Source of the DNA: Psilocybe azurescens
Taxonomy: Eukaryota; Basidiomycota; Agaricomycetes; Agaricales; Agrocybaceae
Length of the DNA: 53,025 nucleotides
Direction: 5' to 3'
Assembly: GCA_023853785.1 (NCBI GenBank)
Contig: JAJIRX010000230.1
Span: forward strand, 1-53,025
The position numbers were made by a program, and so were the translations under genes. The notes beneath the pieces are model-generated. The model had not been told where the DNA came from. It did no database searches and saw nothing but the letters and a program-made list of their open reading frames with translations. This document shows positions 42,916-52,660 of this stretch, piece after piece. Each line of letters begins with the position of its first letter. Within the stretch, counting starts at the first letter, position 1.

Positions 42916-44902
42916 GTGAGTATTCACATTTTTCTTCCATGGATTGATTTATTAAGCCTGACGTTTTTATTTATTTATATTTTATTTAAATTTCTTTCTT
43001 GCTCATTCGATTCAATCCACGTCTCAAGGGCCAATGCCAGTTCTTTCCTTATCGTCTTTCCGTCCTTCCAAGTGGTCTTGCAGCACCGTACCCATATATC
43101 CACAACTCGTCATAATCCCCCCGTCTGCTTCGCACCTATCCTCTAAATCAGGCTCCGAGCATGACCGTCGACTCCCGAAACAATCTCCACAAACGACAAC
43201 GACGGCTCGCGTACTCACCCCCTGCCGTGTGGAAACGCCACCGACGGAAGGTAGTTCGTGGACTCAGGTCCATAGGTAAGTGCATGCAGGCTCTACGCAG
43301 TATATGTAGGCCCTCATAGACATCTGTAATCGTATATCGCTTGATATTATCCTTACTACGGCGAGGGAATACGACAAGGTTTCCCATATGCTCCAATATG
43401 TGTCAGAGTGCCGCAAGCACAAAAAAGGGCAGCGAAACAAAACCATAGATCCAGGGTCACCAAATTAAACTGAAACAGAGCTGATACTCTGTTGGTCATT
43501 TGAGCAGAGCATTCCAGCATTTTTCTGTAGGGGAACGGCTGCTGTGGTCTATAGAGGAACGTCAGGCTGTTATTAACAAGGTACGTTATATCTATATGAC
43601 ACGTCTTTCTACAATGTCAAAAAGTGCGGGGGCGGCATGGCTGAAGAATATTCGCGTCTTTATAGCTTGGAGTGACACTATCGGTCTGAGTCTCGTTGGC
43701 TATATGCTCGTTTATACGACTCTCACTTTCTACCTTACATTCTTACAATAGAGACACTGTTTCGTTGACAAGGAAACTTTATTGTCTGAGAAAGGTTCCA
43801 TTCTGACAATTCGTTCTGGGGAGCAATAGGGAGACTTATCACTCATTACCTGGTGCGCCCTCTCCAATCCATAATATTGCCCGGTCTACAGCATGTGGTT
43901 TTTTTGCGATAGCTGTGAACGCATTAACGTCTCCGGAACCATATCCACATCCTCTTTCGCCCCTCATTCGATTCCCAATCTACACTATAACCGGAAACCT
44001 GACCTCCCATATTTGATCTGTGAGTTTAAATGCTACTGGATATCTCGTTATTCGCATTTTTCATCGACCACCAGGTATCCGTTGATTCAACTTTCCATTC
44101 GTTCAAAAGTATCTTGTAGGTGGGTCCCGTCGGTGGTCTATTTTCACTGCACAGGTGCCTTCTTGTTGTCGTTTATTAATGATCTGTAACGCGCTGATAC
44201 CTCGGGTTTTGGACACCAGACCCTAAACATGAATTGAACACTGGGATGCGTCACGTATGCGCCTTCGTTTCTTGATGTGAATGTAACGCCATTGTCAGTT
44301 TGGTGCGAAGCTTCATGAGACGCGCAATCCGTTCTTCTCTATTACAGTTGTTTACTTCCTTCGTAAGTCGGAAGCGATGTATTCGCTATACGTATGTTGT
44401 GACTGTCGGTAGTTTGATTCTTACATTCCCAGTTCACGTCGGTGAAGCGGGATTTTTCAATGTATCACGACTGTTCAGGATTAACTTTGAGAATAATCGC
44501 ATGGATGATAATTTACACATTAGTTCATCCATAGATAAAGTAAGAAGTACCAACAGACCGTCGATGCTAAGCTCGAATGGTCGATTCTACATCCGGCACC
44601 CATCGGATGTAAATTTTGAAAGTGCCAGTGGTACTACAAATCTTTCAGTAAAAACATAGCCCGATGAAGTGGACTTGATATCATTTGACAGGCGAATGGT
44701 CGCTGGAAAATTAATTACGACCTACCTTGTAGTTGGGGATGTCGCTACTCTGTAGGTCTTTAATACACAACGCAGTGATAACGGTGGAAGCGCACCGCCG
44801 GTCTGCCTTGTCAGGATATTTTTATCTTCAACAACAACACGTGTGCGAAAGCCTCTCACGCACCGATTATCGATACCACCCCGCTTTCTACCAGACCACG
44901 AC
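42916..44902. other. Spacer between Y3 and NLR3 (copy C, inverted and shortened)
   Basis: Reverse-complement counterpart of 15,489-18,600, lacking about 1.07 kb (copy A 17,256-18,334). The junction lies near 43,135-43,145, where the gene X second exon (RSCSEPDLEDRC, minus) runs into the distal spacer. It keeps the gene X first exon (minus 43,450-43,230), the hydrophobic ORF (plus 43,640-43,740) and the conserved ORF (plus 44,300-44,659). The foldback element of copy A is absent: GATTATCGATACCACC is uninterrupted at 44,865-44,880. The NLR3 promoter should lie in 44,660-44,900. Confidence 0.55.
44300..44659 (+). CDS. Conserved ORF upstream of NLR3, unknown function
   Basis: The longest version (119 codons) of the ORF conserved in the three spacers: VRSFMRRAIRSSLLQLFTSFVSRKRCIRYTYVVTVGSLILTFPVHVGEAGFFNVSRLF..NLHISSSIDKVRSTNRPSMLSSNGRFYIRHPSDVN. 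It lies about 240 bp ahead of the NLR3 ATG in the same orientation. It could be a separate small protein, an upstream exon, or chance openness. The conserved basic start and hydrophobic centre are the only features. Confidence 0.3.
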   Translation: MVRSFMRRAIRSSLLQLFTSFVSRKRCIRYTYVVTVGSLILTFPVHVGEAGFFNVSRLFRINFENNRMDDNLHISSSIDKVRSTNRPSMLSSNGRFYIRHPSDVNFESASGTTNLSVKT

Positions 44903-47900
44903 ATGCCTGACAAGAAAAATACCAATTTGCTCTCGAAAGCAGCCAAATTGCGCGATAAAGTTCGCAATCGCATAGGATTACCACGAAGTGGCTCGCCTGT
45001 ACCAGGAAATGCACAAGCAACGACGCAAAGCGCTAGAGGATCGACCTCTGGAGGAGCATCCACACCGATTTTGACCACGGCAGCTCCTCCTTCCGGGCAC
45101 AGCAGAGTCACACAGTCGACTGCCCCTATGATTTCAGCGGCTCTAACGTCCTCTGCAACCCTGCTGGCCTCTGCAGCTGCTCCTGCTTCTGTGGCTCATT
45201 CCGTCGCAGCAACAGTCCCTGCCCCCGCCGCTCCTCGAGCATCAGCGGTAGCCCCTGCCCCCGCGGCCCCTCCAGCATCAGCATCAGCACCAGCGGCAGT
45301 CCCTACTCCCACCGCTCCTCCATCAGCATCAGCGGCCGGCGCAGGCTCTTCTGGCGGTGCTTCATCCTTGTTTCATAAAGGTAAGTCAGTGACGCATGAT
45401 CTCACTGCGTTACCACTCAACTCTTGCTTAAGCCAAGGAAAACGTCCAGACTGCTTTGAAGGGCGCCAATGTGTCTCTCAAGGTTCTTAAGGAAGTATCC
45501 GTGGTTTTTCCTCCCCTGCAAGCAGCCGTTGGCGGTGTCATTGCGTGCGTTGAGACGTACCAGGTGCGTGACATGTTGTTATTGACAAAGATACTTGACT
45601 TACTCCGCCGATAGAAAACGTCCGACAACCACGATGAGATGACACGTGTCTTGGAAAACATCGGTCAATTGGCGTCGATGCTTACCGCAAGATTGAACCA
45701 ATCGAAGGATCACAAACTGTTGAAGGATATGGTAGAGAGACTCACTCTGTATGTTTCTGTCGTTAATACCTTCCGAAGCGTTATCGCTAATAAGAGCCCG
45801 CATAGGTCATTGAATAAGGAAATCAAGAACATCGAGGCCATGCAAGAGCCTGGACTGTTTTCCAGAATGGCTACAAGCACTGAAGACGTGGGAAAGCTTG
45901 CTTCATCGTACCGGACCATCAGTGATGCGCTGAACCGATTCCAGGCATGTAATTTATGCCATATTATATAAATATATTTATAAATTTGTCTTCAGATTGA
46001 CCTTGGTCTACAGGTGGAACGGAACACACGCGATATCCTCAAGGTATGTCATATCTTGCTTATGATTGAGGATATCATTCAAATGCTTTTGTAGCATGTG
46101 GTTTTTCAGCAGCTACTTCGTTCTAATGATGCTGCTTTTGATGCTGCTATCAACATTGACAAAGCCTCACGTGGCCCATGCACAGAGGATACACGTGTTG
46201 ACATCATTAACCAGATTATGGAGTGGGCAAAGGAGAATGACCTCACAAAAGCTCCACCTGTATATTGGCTTAGTGGATTGGGAGGATTAGGAAAAACCAC
46301 AATTGCCTATACTGTCTGCCAGCAGCTAAAGGATAATGATGTTTCATTTTCATCTTTTTCTGTTCACAGCAGCTTGATAGCAAGTACTCAAAGTTCCTTA
46401 TTCCAACACTGTGTCGGGACCTTGCTGAATGCTTCTCTTCATTTGCAGCTGAAATTTTAGATGTTCTGGTGACAAACTCAAAGGTTGTACATGCCATCTT
46501 GCCGGCATCAGATAGATAAACTGTTTGTGAAGCCATGGGAGGCTTCTACTGCTAGTCGGTTTGGCCTTCCAGCTCCTGTGGTTGTTATTGATGCTCTTGA
46601 TGAGAATGATCGTGGAACAGACTTTCTGAAAGAACTTTTTCGTGTTGTTCAATTGGGTAAACTGAAAGGGATAAAGTTTCTTGTGACAAGTCGGCCAGAG
46701 CCTGAACTTGTTGAACTATTCAGGCAGTTACCTGAAAATGCTGTTTACAAGCTTCATGAGGTTAACATTTTCAATGTTCAAGAGGACATTAGGAAATATC
46801 TTCATAATGTATTACCTGATTTAAAAAATGTTCCAGAGGTGGAAACACTAGCTGATCAAGCATGTGGATTTTTATTTATGCTGCAACTGTTGTGAGATTT
46901 CTTGAACCTTTCTCAGTCTCTCAAAAGGTTGAGCAATTGCAGAAGCTTTTGAGTGAATGGCCAAAAGTAACTCAGTCAAGTGACAAATTAGCTCTGGATG
47001 AGTTGTATGAAAATGTTTTGAAAATTGCTTTTCGGAGTATGTCCGTTCTAAGAATTTGCAAATCCTCTATACTGTGCTCTGTGCAGAAAGCAGAGTTGAT
47101 ATATCAGTAATCGCTGCACTCAGTGGTGCAAAAATGATGTAGTGCAGAAAGTGATTGAAAATTTACATGCAGTTCTATATGTTTCTAAAGATAATCATAT
47201 CTATTGGTACCACATCTTTTCGTGACTTTATTTTTGACCAAAACCGAGCAAAGCTAAAGTTTTACACTGGTCCAAATAACCAACCAAGTGAAGAGATCAG
47301 GATAGATGTGTATTGTAACCCATCTACACACCACACATTCTTGGCCTATCAATGCTTTTATATTATGAAAGTTTTGTGTTTCAATATATGCAAATTTGAA
47401 TCATCCTATCTGTTTGATTCAGAGATAGCTGACCTTCATACTCGTGTGAAAAATAATATTCCACTAAAGCTGCAGTATGCATCACGATATTGGGCCAAGC
47501 ATCTTGTGCAAGCAGATGGAACAGAGGAAATTATACATGACTTGGTCAGCTGTCTGGGTATGTTCATGCATAAGAAACTGCTATTCTGGATTGAGACCAT
47601 GAATCTTATTGGCACCAGAGTTGAATGTGCATCTTTGCTAAAAACTGCAAAAACTGGTTGAAAAGGTGAGAAATATATTGTATAGCAAAAGTATAAATCT
47701 TAAATCAGTATTAGAAAAATCAAAACCCAGATCTAATAGTATATTTGAATCATGCTGTACAGTTTGCAACATTTTTGCAGGTAGCGAAGCAGCGAAATCA
47801 ACACCACATTTATATATTTCAGTATTGGCAACATGGAATCAAAATTCTGCTGTTTGGAAATATTGGAAAGCACAGTTCATGTTGATACCATCAGTTTCAT

Positions 47901-50006
47901 ATCCTAAGGGCCAGATTATAAGTCCACTATTAACTATAAAAATAACAGATGCAAAGTCAGATGAAAACCTAGATGGAATAGTCAATTCAGTTGCATTTTC
48001 ACCTGATGGCAACTACATTGTGTCTGGCTCTGCTGGTGATTTAGTCTGTGTGTGGGATGCAAAATCAGGTGAACAGCTACATAGATTGCAAGGCCACATA
48101 CACTGGGTCAGATCAGTTGCATTTTCACCTGATGGCAACTACATTGTGTCTGGCTCTGATGACAAATTAGTGTGTGTGTGGGATGCGAAGTTAGACAAAC
48201 AGCTACATGAGTTGCAAGGCCATACACACTGGGTCATATCAGTTGCATTTTCACCTGATAGCCACTACATTGTGTCTGGCTCTGCTGATAATTTAGTGTG
48301 TGTGTGGGATGCAAAGTCAGGTGAACAGCTCCACAAGTTGAAAGGCCACACAGACAGGGTCAATTCAGTTGCATTTTCACCTGATAGCAACTACATTGTG
48401 TCTGGCTCTAATGATAAATCAGTGTGTGTGTGGGATGCAAAGTCAGGTGAACAGCTACACAAGTTGCAATACCACACAGACTGGGTCAGATCAGTTGCAT
48501 TTTCATCTGATGGCAACTATATTGTGTCTGGCTCTAAGGACAAATCAGTGTGTGTGTGGGGTGCAAAGTTAGATGAACAGCTACATGAGTTGCAAGGTCA
48601 CACAGAATGGGTCAATTCAGTTGCATTTTCACCTGATGGCAACTACATTGTGTCTGGTTCTAATGACAAATCAGTGTGTGTATGGGATGCAAAGTCAGGT
48701 GAACAGCTACATAAGTTGCAAGGCCACACAGACAGGGTCAATTCAGTTGCATTTTCATCTGATGGCAACAACATTGTGTCTGGCTCTGAAGACTATTTAA
48801 TATGTGTGTGGGATGCGAAGTTAGATAAACAGCTACATGAGTTGCAAGGCCATACACACTGGGTCATATCAGTTTCATTTTCATCTGATGGCAACTACAT
48901 TGTGTCTGGCTCTGCTGATAATTTAGTGTGTGTGTGGGATGCAAAGTCAGGTAAACAGCTACATGGGTTGCAAGGCCACACAGACAGGGGTCAATTCAGT
49001 TGCATTTTCACCTGATAGCAACTATATTGTGTCTGGCTCTGATGACAAATCAGTGTGTGTGTGGGATGCAAAGTTAGGTGAACAGCTATACATGTTGCAA
49101 GGCCACACAGACTGGGTCATATCAGTTGCATTTTCACCTGATAGCAACTACATTGTGTCTGGCTCTAAGGACAAATCAGTGTGTGTGTGGGAGGCAAAGT
49201 CAGGTGAACAGCTACATGAGTTACAAGGCCACACAGACAGGGTCAATTCAGTTGCATTTTCACCTGATGGCAACTACATTGTGTCTGGCTCTGCTGCTAA
49301 TTCAGTGTGTGTGTCAGATGCAAAGTCAGGTAAACAGCTACACAAGTTGCAAGGCCACACAGAATGGGTCAATTCAGTTGCATTTTCACCTGATGGCAAC
49401 TACATTGTGTCTGGCTCTGATGACAAATCAGTGTGTGTGTGGGATGCAAAGTCAGGTGAACAGCTATACATGTTGCAAGGCCACACAGATTGGGCCAGAT
49501 CAGTTGCATTTTCACCTGATAGCAACTATATTGTGTCTGGCTCTGATGACAAATCAGTGTGTGTGTGGGATGCAAAGTCAGGTGAACAGCTACATGAGTT
49601 ACAAGGCCACACAGACAGAGTCAATTCAGTTGCATTTTCACCTGATGGCAACTATATTATATCTGGCTCCCATGATAATACAATTCGAGTATGGAATACT
49701 ATAGCACTTCAAAATTTATGGTCAATAAATACTGAAGGCTGGATCATTTCCACCTCTAATAGACTTATGTGGATTCCACCTGCTATGTACCCTGGCCTTT
49801 ATTATCCAAATAGTAGTCTAGTAATATCTCAATACACCTCTACCAAGGTATTTTTGAAGATAGTTTTTGGGATCCTCATGGCAAAAATGTTATACTGCTC
49901 AATACACCACAGTTTAAGGATATATTTGTATTTTTTACTTGTTGTAGAGCCAGTGTGCACACTTTTAGCTTTGTATTATGTTTTGGTATCTTGTAGGTCT
50001 TTTTAG
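44903..50006 (+). CDS. NLR3: NACHT-WD40 STAND receptor, best-ordered copy, with frame breaks
   Basis: Exons with consistent phases: 44,903-45,380 (MPDKKNTNLLSKAAK.., a Pro/Ala/Ser-rich leader of about 120 residues), 45,433-45,563 (AKENVQTALKGANVSLKVLKEVSVVFPPLQAAVGGVIACVETYQ), 45,615-45,944 (KTSDNHDEMTRVLENIGQLASML..RSVIANKSPHRSLNKE..EAMQEPGLFSRMA..), 45,996-46,043 (IDLGLQVERNTRDILK), 46,095-47,665, intron 47,666-47,714, then exon 6 with WD40. Domains: helical bundle like HeLo/MLKL-type death effectors (inference from pattern), NACHT (GLGGLGKTT; VVVIDALDEND; TSRPEPELVELF), helical linker to STPHLYIS, fourteen WD40 units, GWIISTSNRLMWIPP tail. Intron 3 starts GC. Frame breaks: T5 at 46,355-46,359; an extra base near 46,500; T5 at 46,869-46,873; losses near 47,145 and 47,650; T5 at 47,772-47,776; G4 at 48,987-48,990; T5 at 49,851-49,855. 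Decayed, mis-sequenced or recoded; cannot be settled here. Confidence 0.7.
45945..45995 (+). other. GC-AG intron in NLR3 (intron 3)
   Basis: The exon ends CGATTCCAG and the intron begins GCATGTAATT, ending TTGTCTTCAG (51 nt). The flanking exons join in frame (RFQ-IDLGLQ). NLR1 has the same GC donor (GCATGCAAT, 12,893-12,888), while NLR2 has GTATGC. A T to C change in the donor is therefore shared by NLR1 and NLR3. Confidence 0.75.
47970..49700 (+). repeat. WD40 array of NLR3, fourteen 126-bp repeats
   Basis: Fourteen 42-codon units with consensus VNSVAFSPDGNYIVSGSDDKSVCVWDAKSGEQLHELQGHTDR. Several blocks recur almost unchanged; for instance DKQLHELQGHTHWVISV..SADNLVCVWDAKSG occurs in units 2-3 and 7-8, showing block duplication of about five units. 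One extra G at 48,987-48,990 shifts the frame inside unit 8; the rest is open. Unit 11 has W to S in the WD motif (VCVSDAKSG). Fourteen units fit two seven-bladed propellers. Confidence 0.92.
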
Positions 50007-50526
50007 TAGTTTTTGCAGATCATTTTTTTAAATGTTGTGAGCTCAGAGCCTGTTTAGCTGCACCATTTCACAGACAGTAGCAATTTACATTACAGTGTAT
50101 ACTGTAGTATGGTGCACTTACTATCAATAATGCTAAATAATGCTGATCCACTATGTTGCCAATCTGCTCTCCAATACTGATCCCACTACACATTGGCTCT
50201 ACCTAAATACAAATTTTTATACCAAGGCAGATTTTTGTCAAAAAAAAACAACTATTTTGCAACCAGCTGCACATACTGATGCTTACAAATCAAGCACACT
50301 AACAGCTTTCTTTTCAGGTGGTCCATATTCAGAGCTGTGCAAAGAAGGTGCTAGGGGATTGTGTTATACCAAATAGGCAAGCTTTGATTGTTCTATTTTG
50401 TAGAATATATAAAATTGTACAATGAGCTATTTTGAATTCAGAAATGTTACCAATATAGCCCATTTTGCATAACTTAACATCTCCTATCTATCCCCACTAT
50501 CTGTGATTAGACCAACACAAGTAACA
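50007..50526. other. 3' flank of NLR3, no gene
   Basis: AT-rich, with a 78-codon ORF at 50,140-50,376 that lacks recognisable motifs and begins in the flank. A GTTTAGCTGCACC segment and several A or T runs occur. Nothing else supported. Confidence 0.5.
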
Positions 50527-50528
50527 TA

Positions 50529-51930
50529 CAGTTACTCAAAAACTGTCTAGATGTTTTTGAAATTGAACTTAAACTGACTATAACACCATACAATCCTCAT
50601 GAAATTACATGATTTAAAATGTACTGGAAAGCCCTGGATCACAGCTTTTAAGAGATATAATATATGTTTATATTTGTTTGGTTTATCCATTATTATTAAG
50701 TACTTTATGAAATTAACACATCTGAACAGTTTCTTTGCAGCCTGTTGGAATCAGTACAATAAGATTTTTTAAATTATAAACATGCAAAAAAATATCCAAT
50801 ACATGAAAATATGTTGGAGGTATATAACAAAGACTAAAATTGTACATTCTATAGTCTATTACTCTCTGCTACACAGTCATGCATTCTCTCTTTTAAATTA
50901 TGCTCTAACATCATTTTTATGCTAAAAATAGTAATTCTATTTGCAAAATTGATGTTAAACTTGGTGTTTTGAAGTATACTATTTGGGTAATATGTTTTGG
51001 AATAGAGTTATCTATGAAAAAATCATAAAGGCCATCCTTCTAAGCTTACTCCCTATGACCACTGCCACCTGGTTTGACTTGTCCTCAAAATTTCCTTAAA
51101 AATAGAATCTTGTAGCACAAGTCAAGCTCAAAAGCCATTTCTCTCCAAAACCATAGGAAGGCTTGCTTGAAATTTGGCCAGAAGTACCAAAACTGAATAG
51201 AAAAGACTGGAAACATGTTATGTTTACATATAAGACCAAGATCAACTGAATTGGATCAGATAGAAGGCAGCAGATGCAGAAAAAGGCTGGTTCTCCTCTT
51301 CAAACTCAGCATGTACAGAAAACTATCAAATTTGAAGGAGGACATATGATGATTTAGAGTTGTATAACAACAAGTGGTGTTGGCTGCATGTGCAGGTTAG
51401 AAGACAAGATGGATGAAGAACTCTATGTGAGCATTTTGGATGACTATGTCTTCCAAACTCTGGAGTATTACAACTATAATCAGGATGATTTCATCTTTTA
51501 GCAAAATAATAACCTCAAGCACACATCTAAAAATGCTCAGAAAAGGTTTAAAAACTATAAAAAGAGCTTTTGAACTGGCCAGCATAATATCTAGACCTCA
51601 ATACAATTGATAATTTGTGGCATATTCTCAAAATATGCTTTGCAGAATACAAAAATGTTCCAAAGAGTGTCCAGAAGTTATTGGGCAGAATACTGGAGGA
51701 GTGGGAGAAATACCCAAAGAAGACTGTGAAATTGATCAATAGTATGTCTAGAACAGTTTTAGGTGTTTTGAAGGCAAAGTTAGATCACAAAAAGTACTAG
51801 GTTATATAGATACCCATATTACAACAGGCTGTAAAGAAACTGTCCAGATGTGTTAATTTTATAAAGTATTTAATAATAATAGATGAATCAAACAAATACA
51901 AACATAACATATATCATATCTCTTACAGCT
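50529..51930 (+). mobile_element. Tc1/mariner-like element IV, 3' truncated
   Basis: TA at 50,527-50,528, then CAGTTACTCAAAAACTGTCTAGATG and the same 200-bp left arm as elements I and III. The inner part of the right arm is present (GAAACTGTCCAGATGTGTTAATTTTATAAAG from 51,834). It then stops after ATCTCTTACAGCT near 51,930, so the outer about 110 bp of the right arm are missing. Transposase remnants on the plus strand include FIF-stop-QNNNLKHTSKN near 51,490 (the Asp of QDN changed to N) and a C-terminal piece, WHILKICFAEYKNVPKSVQKLLGRILEEWEKYPKKTVKLINSMSRTVLGVLKAK (51,615-51,800). Confidence 0.85.
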
Positions 51931-52002
51931 ATCTGCAAAATAGTAGATCACTTTCAAATTTTTGTATGTGCACCTTTGTTTAGTACAAACAGCTCTTTTG
52001 GA

Positions 52003-52345
52003 GGTCTTTACACGGCCCCCCATTTTTGGTCGGACTCCGGGTCGGACTCCGTCGGACTTTCTATATTCAGAATGACAATTTTTCTGGTCTAGGACTGCTG
52101 AAATTTTCCGGTGAGATTCGGTGAGATTCCGGTGAGATTCCGGTGAAAGTCCGACCAGACTACAAGTCTGACCGGACTACAAGTCCAACGGACTGTCCAG
52201 GCGGACTGTCCACTGGAAATGACCAGACAGAACCAACAGAAGTCCAACGGAAGTCCAATGGAAGTCCATCGGAATCCCACTGGACATGATCATTGGAATT
52301 CCAGCGGACAAGTCCAATGGAATTCCAATGGAAGTCCAACGGATG
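52003..52345. repeat. DNA-transposon end with GTCCAAYGGA-type word array, copy 3 (cleanest)
   Basis: It opens with GGTCTTTACACGGCCCCCC, then runs of GGTCGGACTCC, a GGTGAGATTCC triplet (52,108-52,145), and many copies of AAGTCCAACGGA / GTCCAATGGA / CCACTGGA in both orientations up to about 52,345. Such dense short inverted words next to a defined terminal word are typical of subterminal transposase-binding repeats. It matches, in opposite orientation, the decayed arrays at 1,925-2,191 and 8,150-8,355. The full element is not visible. Confidence 0.5.
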
Positions 52346-52383
52346 TCCTTTTATTATAATTTATACTAGTATAGAAAAAAAAA

Positions 52384-52459
52384 GACACTAACGAGAATTG
52401 AACTCGGGCATCGGAGAATGCCGAACGCAAGCAGGATAAACCAACTGAGCCACAAAGGC
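52384..52459 (-). tRNA. tRNA-like sequence (pseudogene or SINE head)
   Basis: The minus strand gives a 76-nt stretch beginning GCCTTTGTGGCTCAGTTGG. It has an A-box-like TGGCTCAGTTGG, a T-arm CGAG-TTCAATT-CTCG (B-box-like AGTTCAATTCT), and a run of nine T directly after its 3' end (52,375-52,383 on the plus strand are A), as for a Pol III terminator. The acceptor stem pairs poorly and no anticodon arm with a U33-anticodon loop can be drawn convincingly, so I do not assign an amino acid. A tRNA-derived repeat is likely, given its place next to transposon ends. Confidence 0.4.
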
Positions 52460-52660
52460 TTATGGAAAATAATAAAATTAGTTAAATAGATAGTGATGCC
52501 GCCCGAAATTCTCGGCACTGCTCGGCATCGGACAAACAACAACGCTGCTGTGACATGTTGATGCCACGTCGGTCCGTTGTTGATTCCGGCCCCACTTTTT
52601 TCTTCCACCACCACCACTACTACCGCCTCTCGGCCGGTCGGAGCCAGGCGAAAGCCAACC
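52460..52660. other. Short region between the tRNA-like sequence and the GC-rich repeat, no gene
   Basis: Contains ATGCCGCCCGAAATTCTCGGCACTGCTCGGCATCGG at 52,497-52,530 in shorter pieces that echo the CGGCATTCTCCGATGCC hairpin of the tRNA-like sequence. Composition changes abruptly from AT-rich to GC-rich near 52,500. No coding sequence supported. Confidence 0.4.

Noticed and set aside
47666..47780. Uninterrupted reading through 47,666-47,970 in NLR3 without an intron
   Set aside because: The frame is open, but comparison with NLR1 and NLR2 shows a 49-50 nt GTGAGA..TTAG intron followed by a conserved NQxPDxxxYLNxAxQFxTFLQ exon start in the other frame, so the intron model fits all three copies better.
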